Translations under genes and position numbers: made by a program
In this document: positions 32,815-43,043 of the stretch, one piece after another
Layout: the number at the start of each line of letters is the position of its first letter
How positions within the stretch are numbered: position 1 is the first letter of the stretch
Notes under the pieces: generated by a model
The model's database searches: none
Told to the model about the DNA's origin: nothing
What the model saw: the letters and a program-made list of their open reading frames with translations, nothing else
From: Cunninghamia lanceolata
Taxonomy: Eukaryota > Streptophyta > Pinopsida > Cupressales > Cupressaceae
Assembly: GCA_027924645.1 (NCBI GenBank)
Contig: BSBN01001362.1
Location: 953,501 to 1,017,500, forward strand
Direction: 5' to 3'
Length of the DNA stretch: 64,000 bases

Positions 32815-35491
32815 TGATGATGTTAGGTTGTCATTGATGTCAAAAGTGTTCAGGAGCATGAGACATCATCTTGCAGATAAAGAGAATGGTTTTATACTTC
32901 ACAGGTTTGATCTTGCATCATCAGGAGATGTGTTCTTCACAATGTCATATCAGTGAACATGACATATTCTTGGTAGGCATGGTCTTCATTATTCATCAGG
33001 TTCTTGACAAGGTTAATGATATCGATTGTTGGTATTCAAAGGTTTGCAATGTGATTTGTCTATTGTCTTCGTATTTGTTGATCATGTATAAGATGCTTTA
33101 CAGGAGATGGTATATAAGCTTAGACTGCAGTGAGTTGTGATATCTGATCTTGGTCTGCCAAGAGGATTGGATAGGTTCATACATGTCATATCATTTGTGA
33201 TGCTTTGGTTAGACCAAATCATTTGCTTTCATATTCTTCAGGGTGTCACAGTTATGGTTGATGAAGATGCTTATCTCAGTGATGAAGTGTGTTAGTATGA
33301 TTCAGATGAGATGCTTTAAAATGGAGGAGGAAAGTGTATCTAACAAGTACTTGGTCTCTTCATGTTAAGGCACAAGTGATTGGATTATGAATGTATTCCA
33401 TTAGTATTTTGAGTTGTTGATCAAGACACTTGCCAGTTAATTTGTTTTGTGTCTTCATTGCTACATCCTTGCATTAGACATAACAAGGTTCTATCAAGGT
33501 TTTGCATCATAATGATACTCTTATGAAATCAAAGGTATGGTGTTGTTGGTAAGAGATCATTGATTTTGATATTATCTTGAAGATAATACTATTATGCATA
33601 TCATATTCCTGTTGGCATTTCATACCTACTATGCTCTATGCCTATTGGTACTCCTTGTTCGGTTGAAAATTGAAGTCTTAAAAATAATGCATACTACACC
33701 CTTTATGATCTATTTGTTTGTTGACCGGGAGGAGCGGTCATTATGACTTTAGTTATATTTTTAAGGATGTCAAGGATCGTGGGCAACCGGCCCCATCGAC
33801 CTCTCTTCTCATTAATTCCGGTTACCCTTTGTTTGAAAAGCAAGCTCGAAGGAATAAGACTTTCAAATGTTAAACGTGGAGTTCGATTGGAAAGCTCAAG
33901 GGTGTTAACTTCATTGGGCAACCGGCCCTTTCTTTTTATAAGACCTTGTGCAATCGGTCAAGTTGGTGGGACGAGCTACCAAATAAAGTAGGTTTGTTTT
34001 TAAAATCCTATTACCTTCTTAAGGAAACAGCCTAAGCGGGAAAAAGCTATTTAAAAACTATGAAGTGGGCGGCATAGCATATCAATTGATATGTTTAAAT
34101 AAATCTTAAGCGGTTTTAAGACTTTAAAAAGGACCACCGAATATGTTATTCGATGGAAAAAGCATCTAACATGCTTTATAAAGGATGAGGCACGTTTGTG
34201 CATTATTTTCTTTAAAGTTTTTTTTTAATTAAATTTCTTTTTATTTTGCCTTTTTAAAAGGCATAAGATCAAGGAGTTTTTATAGGAGATGGGGAAGATT
34301 TTAAAAGAATTTTTTTAGAATATTTCTAAAAACAAGTGTTTATTCTATCCTCATAAAATTGTTAAAGAGGAATGTTTTTTTTTGTGTGAAAAGGATGAGG
34401 ACAAAGTTTTTTTAAAACATTTTCAGAAAGATTTTTTTGAGAAGTGAATTAGAATGGAAGATATTTTTTAAGGCAGATTGGATACAAAATTTTGAAGACA
34501 AATTTTTTTGATTTATTCTTGCAGATTGATAAGAAGAAGAAGCTCAACAGTTTTGAATAAAAAAAAACTTGGAAGTTTTTATGGAGATTTATTTTTACAG
34601 ATGATTTGTTTTTGAGATAGAAAATATGGATCAGAGATTGAAGATTTATTTATTGTTTTATTTGCAATCAGAGATTATTTTTTGCAGGAATATGAATCAA
34701 AAAATTGAAGAGTTTATTTGCAGGAGAAAAGCAAATGTGTTTTTGCAGAGAAGTGAAATTTCAAAAGTCTTGTTGCGAAATTTATGTGATCTGAAGGAGA
34801 AATTTATGAAGGAATGTGAAAGGTTCCAAGGCAGTGAAAAGACATTCATCTTGTATAAATTTTGTTTCCAGGTGCATTGATGTATGAATGAAGAAGGATA
34901 GAGATAAAAAAAAACAGTGTTGTGAAGTGTTGGATTAGAATACACATTTGATATGCAGTGTTGTTAAAATGCAGTGTTGATTGGAACAGAATAAAGGATT
35001 GTTGAGATGTCAGATTGAATAGAATGGGTATTTGACAGACATATATTTGTATTGAATGGAAACAGAGTATCCCTCTGATTTGGTTTATAACTTCTATTGA
35101 TGATTTGGTTTGCCAGTGAGGCATTGTATTAGCCAATGAGGCTTATAGGTCAGTGTGACCTTAATATTTGTCAGTGAGACAATTTGTATTGCCAGTGAGG
35201 CATGTTTTTCAGTTAAGCCAGTGAGGCAATTCTGGAGTGGTTTTTCTACCCTGATGGGTTTTCCACTCGTGCATATCTTGTGTTATGATTCATATTGATC
35301 TTCCTTGTGTGTGTTTAATTTACTTATGAAGCTTTATTCTCTTTCTGCATTCATAGTCATTTGCATATGTATTTGACAAATCAAAGGTATCATTCATTCC
35401 TTGTGCTCAGAAAGTTAAAGTTTGAAAAAGATTAAAGAATTTACACAACACTGATTCACCCCCCCTCTCAGTGTTGTCCTTAACTCCTACA
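32815..35491 (+). repeat. Solo LTR, 2677 bp
   Basis: TG...CA bounded and flanked by TAACT. On the plus strand its right end holds a C-rich hairpin-like block (ACTGATTCACCCCCCCTCTC then AGTG at 35449-35472), which is the reverse complement of the block at the primer-site ends of the LTRs at 37450, 43044 and 48354; orientation is therefore plus. A degenerate GCCAGTGAGGC repeat run lies at 35110-35235, followed by GGGTTTTCCACTCGTG. No internal domain, primer site or second LTR was seen. Small open frames inside (for example 34626-34880) look like chance. Confidence 0.85.
35110..35235 (+). repeat. Degenerate GCCAGTGAGGC minisatellite in solo LTR
   Basis: At least five copies of GCCAGTGAGGCA-like units, some altered (GCCAATGAGGC, GTCAGTGAGAC), just before the GGGTTTTCCACTCG block. 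Confidence 0.75.
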
Positions 35492-35496
35492 TAACT
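35492..35496. repeat. target-site duplication TAACT (right)
   Basis: Exact copy of 32810-32814. Confidence 0.85.
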
Positions 35497-37444
35497 ATCG
35501 TTTCTATTTTCGTGAGTGCGATAGGAACTATTGACACTCTCTCGGGTTGGAGAGAGTATCATCGGGGATAAGGATTTTACTGTTTTAAGGCAACATAATA
35601 TGAAGGGATCTATTCACACAATCACCTAAGTGCATTTAGCTTGTGTGAATTGAATTAATTAAATTAATTTTTACTTATTTGCATTGATTATGAGTTGGAA
35701 TAAAAATAATTGGATTTGTGGTTTTTTTTCTTTATTTAAGGGGATTATATTTTAGATAACTATACATAAACAGATTATTTGTTTTCTTGTTTAAATTTTT
35801 ATTTATTAGTTTGGGAAAAGTAAAATCATAGAGCCTTATGCTTTAAAGCAACTTAGAATGAGGAAGAATTGAAGGGACATGGGGCTGTTTAAGGAACACG
35901 TTGGGGGAAGAGGGGAAATCAAGTACAGGATTTTGTATGTGGGAATTTTGTCTTTACATACCAATGCTGAATGGTGATATACTTTATTTTTAGCAAATGC
36001 AAAATATATTCTTAAGCTAGAATGCAAAAGATCTCTATGTCCATATATCATTATTTTGCAGTAACGTGTGATATTCTGTTGTGATTTTATTGCAGATATG
36101 GGCCTTTGTTGTCTCTGCCATAATACAAAATCTTTGTCGTTACACCTAGATGACTTTATGCCCTAATAACAATACCTTTTAACATTGAATGTGATGTTTA
36201 GCAAAAGGAAAACTAACGCAAGAGCAGTCATGTTCTGGCTTTACGCCTATCATTTATATTTACTTGAAAATTTCTAAAGCTCTTTCAACAAAACCTTTTT
36301 GTGCATATCCCGAAATCATTGCATTCCATGAGATGACACCTCTTCGAGGCTTTCTATAAAACAAATCCACATGCCTTTTCAGTGCTTCCTCATTCTGCAT
36401 ACATGTCTAGTAGAGCATTTTGAACTATAAGATCAGATAAAAATTCACCTTCCATGATGCTTTAATGGATGTCTGTACCCTATTCGAAGGCTTCGACTTT
36501 TGGCACAGGCAGGGAGGATATCTTTAGTGTAGATTTAGTCTATGAAAAATGTGCCTTTTGAGACTCACCAAATATGTCTGTAGGAAAATATTCAATCTAT
36601 TTTTTTAGTTTTCTTTTCTAAAAGCAAATAGAAAGTTAGAGGCTAGGATATAAATGTCCAGCAAGTTGTGCTATGTTTGTTTGCTATCCTTGTTTCTTCC
36701 CTTCATGGCTTCCAATAGTTGTAGCTGTAAAGATCAAGTGTCTCTAACAGATATTCCATGGTCCATTTCCATATAGAATCTTCATAACATATATTTTAAT
36801 CAGGAATCTACCCTGAGTTTAGGGGTCCATGATTTCAAGAATGCCTTTCATCTTTTGGTTGAATACCCTGATTTCAAGGACGCTTTCATAATTTGGGTGA
36901 ATGCATTGATTCCTAGACATCCTTTGCATACCTTTATTATGATCCCTTTCAGCTTGAAAGAATCTTATGATCATCTTAGTGAATGGGTTGTGTTAGGTGT
37001 TTAACTGAATGAATGGGTTGTGTTAGGTGTTTAACTGAATGGTTTATTCCTTTAATGATATAAAGGAGGGATAAAATAAGATTGCAAGCTTAAAAATGTC
37101 TACAATATCAAATCTCTTTCTCGGATAAAGGAGTCTAAAAGCTAATTTAAATAATCATATTCCTAATCAAATAATCTATATTTTGAATGTTGGGATATAA
37201 TGAGGAGTGTACTACAGTGGAATGCACTAAATAGTATTTTGATTGTTATTGAAAACTATACATATAGTAGGTAATACTGATATTAGTCGATAGGATTCTT
37301 ATGAAGGCATTTATGCCCTGAATTCAGTCCTTGAAATTTGTCTCTTGTTGCAAAAAAAAATTTCATGAAAGAAAACAAAAATTGTATGCTCTTCTTATAA
37401 AATCCTAAAAGTTCTTTTTCAAAAAGAAAACTTTAATCATCGAT
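35497..37444. other. Region without recognised gene apart from a PPR fragment
   Basis: Apart from the PPR-like stretch at 36258-36530, I recognise nothing. A 35-bp duplication is visible at 36983-37037 (GAATGGGTTGTGTTAGGTGT then TTAACT, twice). Confidence 0.5.
36258..36530 (-). pseudogene. PPR (pentatricopeptide repeat) gene fragment
   Basis: The minus-strand reading gives a classic plant PLS-type PPR segment: DILPACAKSRSLRIG, then a shifted frame with the IH/SIMEGEFLSDLIVQNALLDM region and YAE-stop-GSTEKACG, then another shift into VDLF and GVISWNAMISGYAQKGFVE followed by RALEIFK and a stop at 36258. PPR proteins bind organellar RNA in plastids or mitochondria. Only about 90 residues (two to three repeats) remain, with at least two stops and two frameshifts, so this is a decayed gene fragment and not an active gene. 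It is the only cellular-gene-derived coding sequence recognised in the window. No flanking terminus shows whether a transposon carried it. Confidence 0.82.
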
Positions 37445-37449
37445 TAACG
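37445..37449. repeat. target-site duplication TAACG (left)
   Basis: TAACG before TGTTGAGAATAAGG, repeated at 44596-44600. Confidence 0.9.
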
Positions 37450-38918
37450 TGTTGAGAATAAGGAATACCGAGAGGGGGGTGAATCAGTATTCCATGAAAC
37501 CACTTCTTAACAGATTTATTTATCCAATTTCCAAAGTTAATAACATGAAAGCAAAATAGACATAGAAACAACAACCACAAAGACATAACACATGAACACC
37601 AAGATTTTTACGTGGAAAACTCAAAAAGGGAAAAACCATGGTGAGTGTTAGCTCACAATATATTAATGTAGCACAATACTAGATTACAAAAGGCTCACTG
37701 CTCAGAGAAATGCTCACTGCCTAGAGAAAGAAAGAAGAAAGAAGAATGACTCACTGCCAAAATGAACTGCTCAGATAGCATCTACACATTCATGGTTGCA
37801 GTTCCAATGAAGCACAGAAATACTATCTCAAAACTCTTCATGTCTGACTGCTCTGTTTCCCTGCTCTGCTTTTACATGGAAATAAGATCTCTTCTTCTGC
37901 TCTTTATTGCTTCCATAAAATTACCTGCTTCTGTATGTCGTACATATGTATATATCACATTCGCATCACATGCACACCTCAAATATTGAATTCAATCCAG
38001 TATATATATTCACAACACTTAAGATCTTCATATTAGGTCGGCATACTCAGATGAAGTGTATAGTTAATAAACTTGTAGCTTGTCGGCCAAATCTATTCAT
38101 CACAATACATGGCGGACCTAAATAACATTTGCAACACCTTCTCATATGTTAGTTCCAACTATAGAACTACTTAGGATAAAGTTCTAATCAATAGAACTTA
38201 CTGCACATAAATCAAATTATCATGTCGGCCTCAAACACAGACTGTTAGTGACTTAGTCTAGTTGTCAGATCACAACTTTCACTGCAGACCACAATACTTG
38301 CTCAAAATCATATCAAAGACTCCTTAGACATCATAGATCATGCCTGTAGAACAGCAAAGCAAAATATCCTTTAGCGGCAAAATTCGGACCATCAGAACTC
38401 AGACTCTGTCACAATCAAACTCTGTCAAACAGTGAAACAATACTCAACAGCTTGTAACTATCTTTCCTGTGGATTTTAGAACTTACAACTCTAGATTTAG
38501 ACACTTCATATAATTGTTTACAACACCTCCAAACTGTAGATCAAAACAGGCACTTGTGGAGAAATGCGGATCATTTTACTTTGCACTGTACACTGTCCCT
38601 ATCTTACTTCTGTTCATTCAGACTTAGATATTTTCTTCAAATGACTTCCGGAGGAAGTCATGACCTGAACGCTGGAATATATCATCATCAAGTAGATATG
38701 AGTCATCATACTTGAATTGCAAACCTTGGTCTTCAACTGCGGACCAATGCCAATCCAAACATTGTTCTTCTATCTCTGCCTCTATACATTTCCAATACTT
38801 AGTCAATATGACTAAGTCTTCTTTACTGGACCACAAACTCTGTTCCAACCTTATTCCTTTTCTTGTTGCCATCAATGACAACACTCAATTATCTAACTTA
38901 TAGTGTCTCTTGCCAATA
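37450..38918 (-). repeat. 3' LTR (left) of pol-less element
   Basis: 1469 bp, starting TGTTGAGAATAAGG and ending TTGCCAATA (terminal CA mutated to TA), followed by the polypurine tract. It is about 83 bp shorter than the right LTR, largely because the right one has extra CTCACTGC-type repeats. Confidence 0.9.
37681..37760 (-). repeat. Short GCTCACTGC repeats in left LTR
   Basis: Three to four copies of GCTCACTGC-type units separated by AGAGAAAG-like spacers, in the same place as the longer run at 43285-43440 in the other LTR. Confidence 0.75.
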
Positions 38919-38932
38919 ATCTCCCCCTTTGG
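38919..38932 (-). other. Polypurine tract of pol-less element
   Basis: Minus strand CCAAAGGGGGAGAT immediately precedes the 3' LTR. The same motif and the following CATCAATG context recur at 50208. Confidence 0.85.
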
Positions 38933-39055
38933 CATTGATGGCAACACTCAGTGAAAAATGCTTGTGTTGCTCCCCCTTACTCTATATACTCTATTTTTCT
39001 ATTCTCCTTTAGACGTATGCTTATTTTTCACTAGTTTTCCTCTCCACCTTTGACA

Positions 39056-41420
39056 TCAATGGCAAAGGTGGGTGAACAAGCAAAATTGTGTCAAATTTTT
39101 TTCAAAACTATCATATTTTGCCGCATATATACAAATACCCATTTGTATCTTAATTTGCAGTTGAAGATCATTATAAATAGTCTTTATCAAAGCTATCTCT
39201 CCATTCCAACTATTCCTTGCAGTCTCCAAAATATGGATGTGGCTAATTATCAAAAAGACTAGCTTTTCTGCCTTTTGCACATCTGATGGTGTATCAATTA
39301 ATGCTTGTGATTTCAAGGCTTCATCTACCAGATTAGTCATGGAATCAATTTTTGGACTTATCAACCCCCTTAGCTAGCACAACCTGTCTTTGATTTCTTC
39401 CCTTTTCTTCATCAGAATGCTCAAATCATTGTGAATATTTACAACCTGTCTCTTTGGCACTTATTGACTCAATTGCTGGATTATATGTCTTAGAAATATT
39501 AATCAGTTTGAGTTCCATGTACTTAATTTTATCTTCTAATTTCTTTGTAACCTCTGGCCAAGATAAACAAAATTTGTACAATTCACAACCTTCTTTTATG
39601 GCACTTTGTATACCTCTTATTCCTTGGTCTAAAGAGATTTTATCATTGATCAACATGGTTTTTAACTCGGCTAATCTTTTCTTATCAAATTCTTTTCTGA
39701 TCTTTGTTTCTGCAGATTTTTCAAAGGATTCAAAATAATTGCTGATTGATTTTATCATACCTTTTAGTTGTTCAGTAGATGATGTCGAAGTGCCTTTTTG
39801 GTATTCAGGCATTAATTCTCCCAGTATATCAAATACTGTTGTAATGAACTTATTGTTGTGCATGTGAGTTTTCATCAATTCTTCCTGAGCCTTTGCTTGG
39901 GCAAATGATACTAAATCAAATTTCTGTCCCAGAGACAAGGAATTTAGATTTATTGGTTCTTGAAGAAACTTGGGTGGATCTAGGATTTGTGCACTTTGTA
40001 GCTTTTCCAAAGGATTTGCAATAGTGTCTCTTGCCACTTTTTCTTCACAAAGTGAAACTTTCTTTCTCTTCTTTTCTTCAATTGTGGATTTTGTAATGGA
40101 TGAGGTCCTTATTCTTTTTCTGGGACAAGATGCTAGTCTCTCCTCTTTAGATCTCTTATCTTTCCTTTCAAGAGTACTTGATGTCCATTCTACTGGAGCA
40201 CTTATGGACTTTGATCCTCCTGATTTGATTTTTGCCTCAATTGTTCACTTGAGTTTTCTTTGACTGCTTAGGTTCCATCAACATTCTGGAAGATAATTCT
40301 GAGAATGTCCCAAATCTATCCCCTTTGGGATCAATAGGTTTACTTAGTAGTGCATTAGCTAATTCAGTCAAGACATCTTCTTCAACTTCATAACCTAGTG
40401 CAGGGACCCATACAGTTCTTCGTTCCACAGCTTCCATAAAGCATTTGTCTTTATCCACAATGAATACAATATCCTTTTCATACTTTATCAGTACTTTTTT
40501 AGGTATCCAGAACCTTCTTAACATTTTCTTTTGAAAATCTTTGAAATATTTCCATAGGATTTCGTTCTGCTTATCTGCATTACCTAAACTTTGTAAGTGA
40601 TTTCTTATTTGAGCGGCTATAGGTATGTGATCAAGCCAGACAATATTTCTTAAACTAGGTAGCTCTCTTAGGAAGTAAAGAGTAAACATGTAATCAATGT
40701 TCCATATTTGAAAGGATGATTAGTTTCTTTTGTTCTTTTCAAGTTTTCCATTAGTTCACTCTGGAGCAATTCACAAAGGTCATAGTCCGTATTATTTTTT
40801 ATCATGTCATATGCTGTGTATATAGTTGATGCAGACACATAATTTTCTTTGTTGGAGAAGTATACTTTGTATCCAACAATCTTTGATACAAATCTGACAG
40901 CTAGATCCTTGATATCATTTACTGTAAGGCTATTCTTCTCAAATTTGGCTCCTGCTAGCTGCATTACCACATTGTTCTTTATTTTCTTTATGCTTGGAAT
41001 CCTTCTGGAGGAGCTCATACCTGTTACAGCTTTGATGGCTTCTTTAGTTATCAAATAGGGTTTATCAAGCCATAAGAATTCATCATGAATTCTGCTTAGA
41101 ATAAGTTTGACCCATGCATCAATCGGCATTGCAGGAAAATCCAACCAGGTGTCAAGTTTCTTTTCTCCTAGAACTTTATAATCATCTTTCAACACAATAG
41201 CCACAGTAGTCAGTTCGTCTAAATATAGTTTTCCTAACTTCATGTGATCATAGTCTTCTAGACTGATATGAATGTATGCTCTGATATCTTCCATATGCAT
41301 AACCCCAGGTGGAGTAATTGAAAATGCCCCTGACGGATCGTTTTCCAGAGGTTTGAAGAATTGTTTCTTAAACTTGGGGCGAGGCATTTTTCCTATCTCG
41401 ATTACGTGAGGAGTAAACAT
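39056..41420 (-). pseudogene. Second ORF of pol-less element, unknown protein (about 780 codons, frameshifted)
   Basis: Four open stretches join by small shifts into one long coding region: 41420-40668, 40689-40237 (one-base shift near 40690), about 40234-39426 (one-base shift near 40240), and 39364-39056 after a stop. The N-terminal third (MPRPKFKKQFFKPLENDPSG start, HDEFLWLDKPYLITKEAIKA later) looks globular. The middle has a basic stretch (SCPRKRIRTSSITK, EEKKRKKV) that could act in nuclear entry. The C-terminal third (QLKGMIKSISNYFESFEKSA) is Lys/Glu-rich and probably coiled. No RT, integrase, protease or zinc motif is present. It sits where some plant retroelements carry an extra or envelope-like ORF. 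It could instead be a captured host gene. Function unknown. Confidence 0.7.
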
Positions 41421-41458
41421 TTCTAGAGCAATTTAATTTTCACAGTAGGGTTTCAAGT

Positions 41459-41491
41459 TTTAAATACCTCTTTCGCTGGATTAGGGTTTCC
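41459..41491 (-). promoter_or_regulatory. Promoter-like segment upstream of second ORF
   Basis: On the minus strand a GGAAACCCTAATCC sequence (41491-41478, telo-box-like AAACCCTAA) is followed by TATTTAAA (41466-41459), about 40 bases before the first ATG at 41420 and about 72 before the second at 41387. A further AAACCCTA lies between TATA and ATG. This resembles a plant housekeeping promoter and could drive the ORF separately. Inference only. Confidence 0.4.
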
Positions 41492-41827
41492 TTGATCTTG
41501 ATCTAAAATCCTTTGGAGAAAACTGTAGTCGCTTTGAATCTTGTTTTAGTTCGCCTTAGTTATTTGAGTGCATGGAATACATAATGATTTTTCCTTCGGA
41601 TACAACTCCTCTTATCCTTCGCATTGCAAAACTTAAGTGTCATTAATGCCATCTTACAAAAAGCTATTGAGCACCTTCCTGACAGCCACAGACACCTTAG
41701 ATCACTCCACAAATCTTCGCGATTGGTCCTTTTATTCTAGAACTTGCTTCAAAGGATTTGTCATGTGATTCTTTTTATCATATCTTCATGCCAGATTCCA
41801 ACACTAAGTATTTGGCTGGGGGTTTTA

Positions 41828-41852
41828 GATTTTCAACATTGCTCCCCCTGAG
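41828..41852 (-). other. Internal polypurine-tract/LTR-start-like sequence
   Basis: Minus strand CTCAGGGGGAGCAA followed by TGTTGAAAATC, imitating a polypurine tract plus LTR start. It lies between the gag-like ORF and the second ORF, not next to a real LTR. Confidence 0.4.
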
Positions 41853-41866
41853 CCAGAGCTCCCAAT

Positions 41867-42975
41867 TTACTTCCCGAAGGAAGTATCTGCATCGAAAGAT
41901 GGTGTGGATTCATCCTTGGCTTCAATCGCATCTTTCTTGATCCAAATCTTACCCATTTCCTTCTTGGTTTCAATCGGATCAACTTTTTCTTTTCCTTTAT
42001 CATTCCTTTGCTCTATTTTCCTATTTTCAGCATGGTAGTTTCTTTTTACATTTTTGCTTTTGCAGATTCTTGCAACATGTCCATACTTGTTGCAATTGTA
42101 GCACACAATATTCCTTTGTCCTTGATTCCTTCTATTGATTAGATTTGATTTGCATTGATTAGCCATATGTCTAAATCTATTGCAAGAAAAACACTTTCCA
42201 TTGAATGATTGACTATTCCTTGCATTGTAGGAACCATTCCTTACTAGATTTCTGCATTCATTTGATTTGTGACCAATTTTCTTGCAATTCAAACATTGAC
42301 CAGAAAAGGATGGAACATTTTGATTCTGGTTTATTCTACTCCTACACTGAGTAGCTTTATGACCAAACTTATTGTAATTAAAACTATGACCATTGAAAGA
42401 TGGATACCTTTGAGCATTTGGCTGTCTGACCAGAGGTCTTCTAGGTCTTCTTCTTTGATTTATGAATTGGTTTTCTCTATTTTTCTTTAACTCAATGTTT
42501 GTTTGACCAGATCTTGAACTTTCCCCTTCTCAAATCCCAAACCTGACTTATCATCAACACTCCTTTGACTAGCAATCACCTCATCAAGCTTTGCAGAACT
42601 TAGTTTAAACTTTTCTTCATAGCTCTTGGCTACATCCAGATCAAATTTTAGAAGTAGCACTTCTTCGCCCAATTTTTCACATTCCTCTGATTTATCCTTG
42701 ACAACTTGATTCAGATGCCTTTCAATTTCTTCCTTCTTTTCAACTTCTAGTGTCAACCCATTTAGAAACTCATGTGCTTCATCTAATTGATCATTTAGCT
42801 CCTTGCTTTTCTCTTTGAACTTTCTAACTTGCTCTCTTAGCTTTAGGATGCATTCATCAGCTTATTGAATATTAGCTTTTAGATCCCTGATTTTTGCTTC
42901 AAAATTTTCAAGATCAATAAGGGCTTCTTCTAGTTCCTTGTTGCTTTCATAATTTCCAAATCTTCTTGTTGCCAT
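41867..42975 (-). pseudogene. gag: Gag-like coiled-coil and zinc-knuckle protein
   Basis: Begins at ATG 42975 (MATRRFGNYESNKELEEALI), 55 bases after the primer site. A coiled-coil half (42975-42490, rich in Leu/Glu/Lys, for example KDKSEECEKLGEEVLLLKFD) is followed by a zinc-knuckle half. The knuckles are CLNCKKIGHKSNEC, CFSCNRFRHMANQC and CYNCNKYGHVARIC, all fitting C-x2-C-x4-H-x4-C, plus a degenerate fourth upstream (FNYNKFGHKATQC, first two Cys lost). CCHC knuckles bind the element RNA during packaging. A TAA after KANIQ near 42862 and a break near 42487 interrupt the frame. The usual copia gag domain before the knuckle is not recognisable, and three to four knuckles is more than the one typical of copia gag. 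Confidence 0.78.
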
Positions 42976-43029
42976 GATTACACTACCCCAGATCTTCCTC
43001 AAGCTGTTATACTTCTTCCAAGGAACCTT

Positions 43030-43041
43030 GCTCTGATACCA
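43030..43041 (-). other. Primer-binding site, initiator Met tRNA
   Basis: Minus strand TGGTATCAGAGC, a perfect 12-base match to the usual plant initiator-Met-tRNA primer site, two bases from the 5' LTR. Confidence 0.92.
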
Positions 43042-43043
43042 AT

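Noticed and set aside
34626..35136. Short overlapping frames on both strands in the solo LTR
   Set aside because: No motif, AT-rich composition, and inside an LTR bounded by TAACT.
39056..41420. Ordinary host gene
   Set aside because: It lies between the paired LTRs and within the TAACG duplication, so it is part of the element now, whatever its origin.
43030..43041. tRNA gene suggested by GCTCTGATACCA
   Set aside because: It is only the 12-base complement of the initiator-Met tRNA 3' end, placed two bases from an LTR; no tRNA body is present. The same holds at 7165, 18795, 21454 and 60177.
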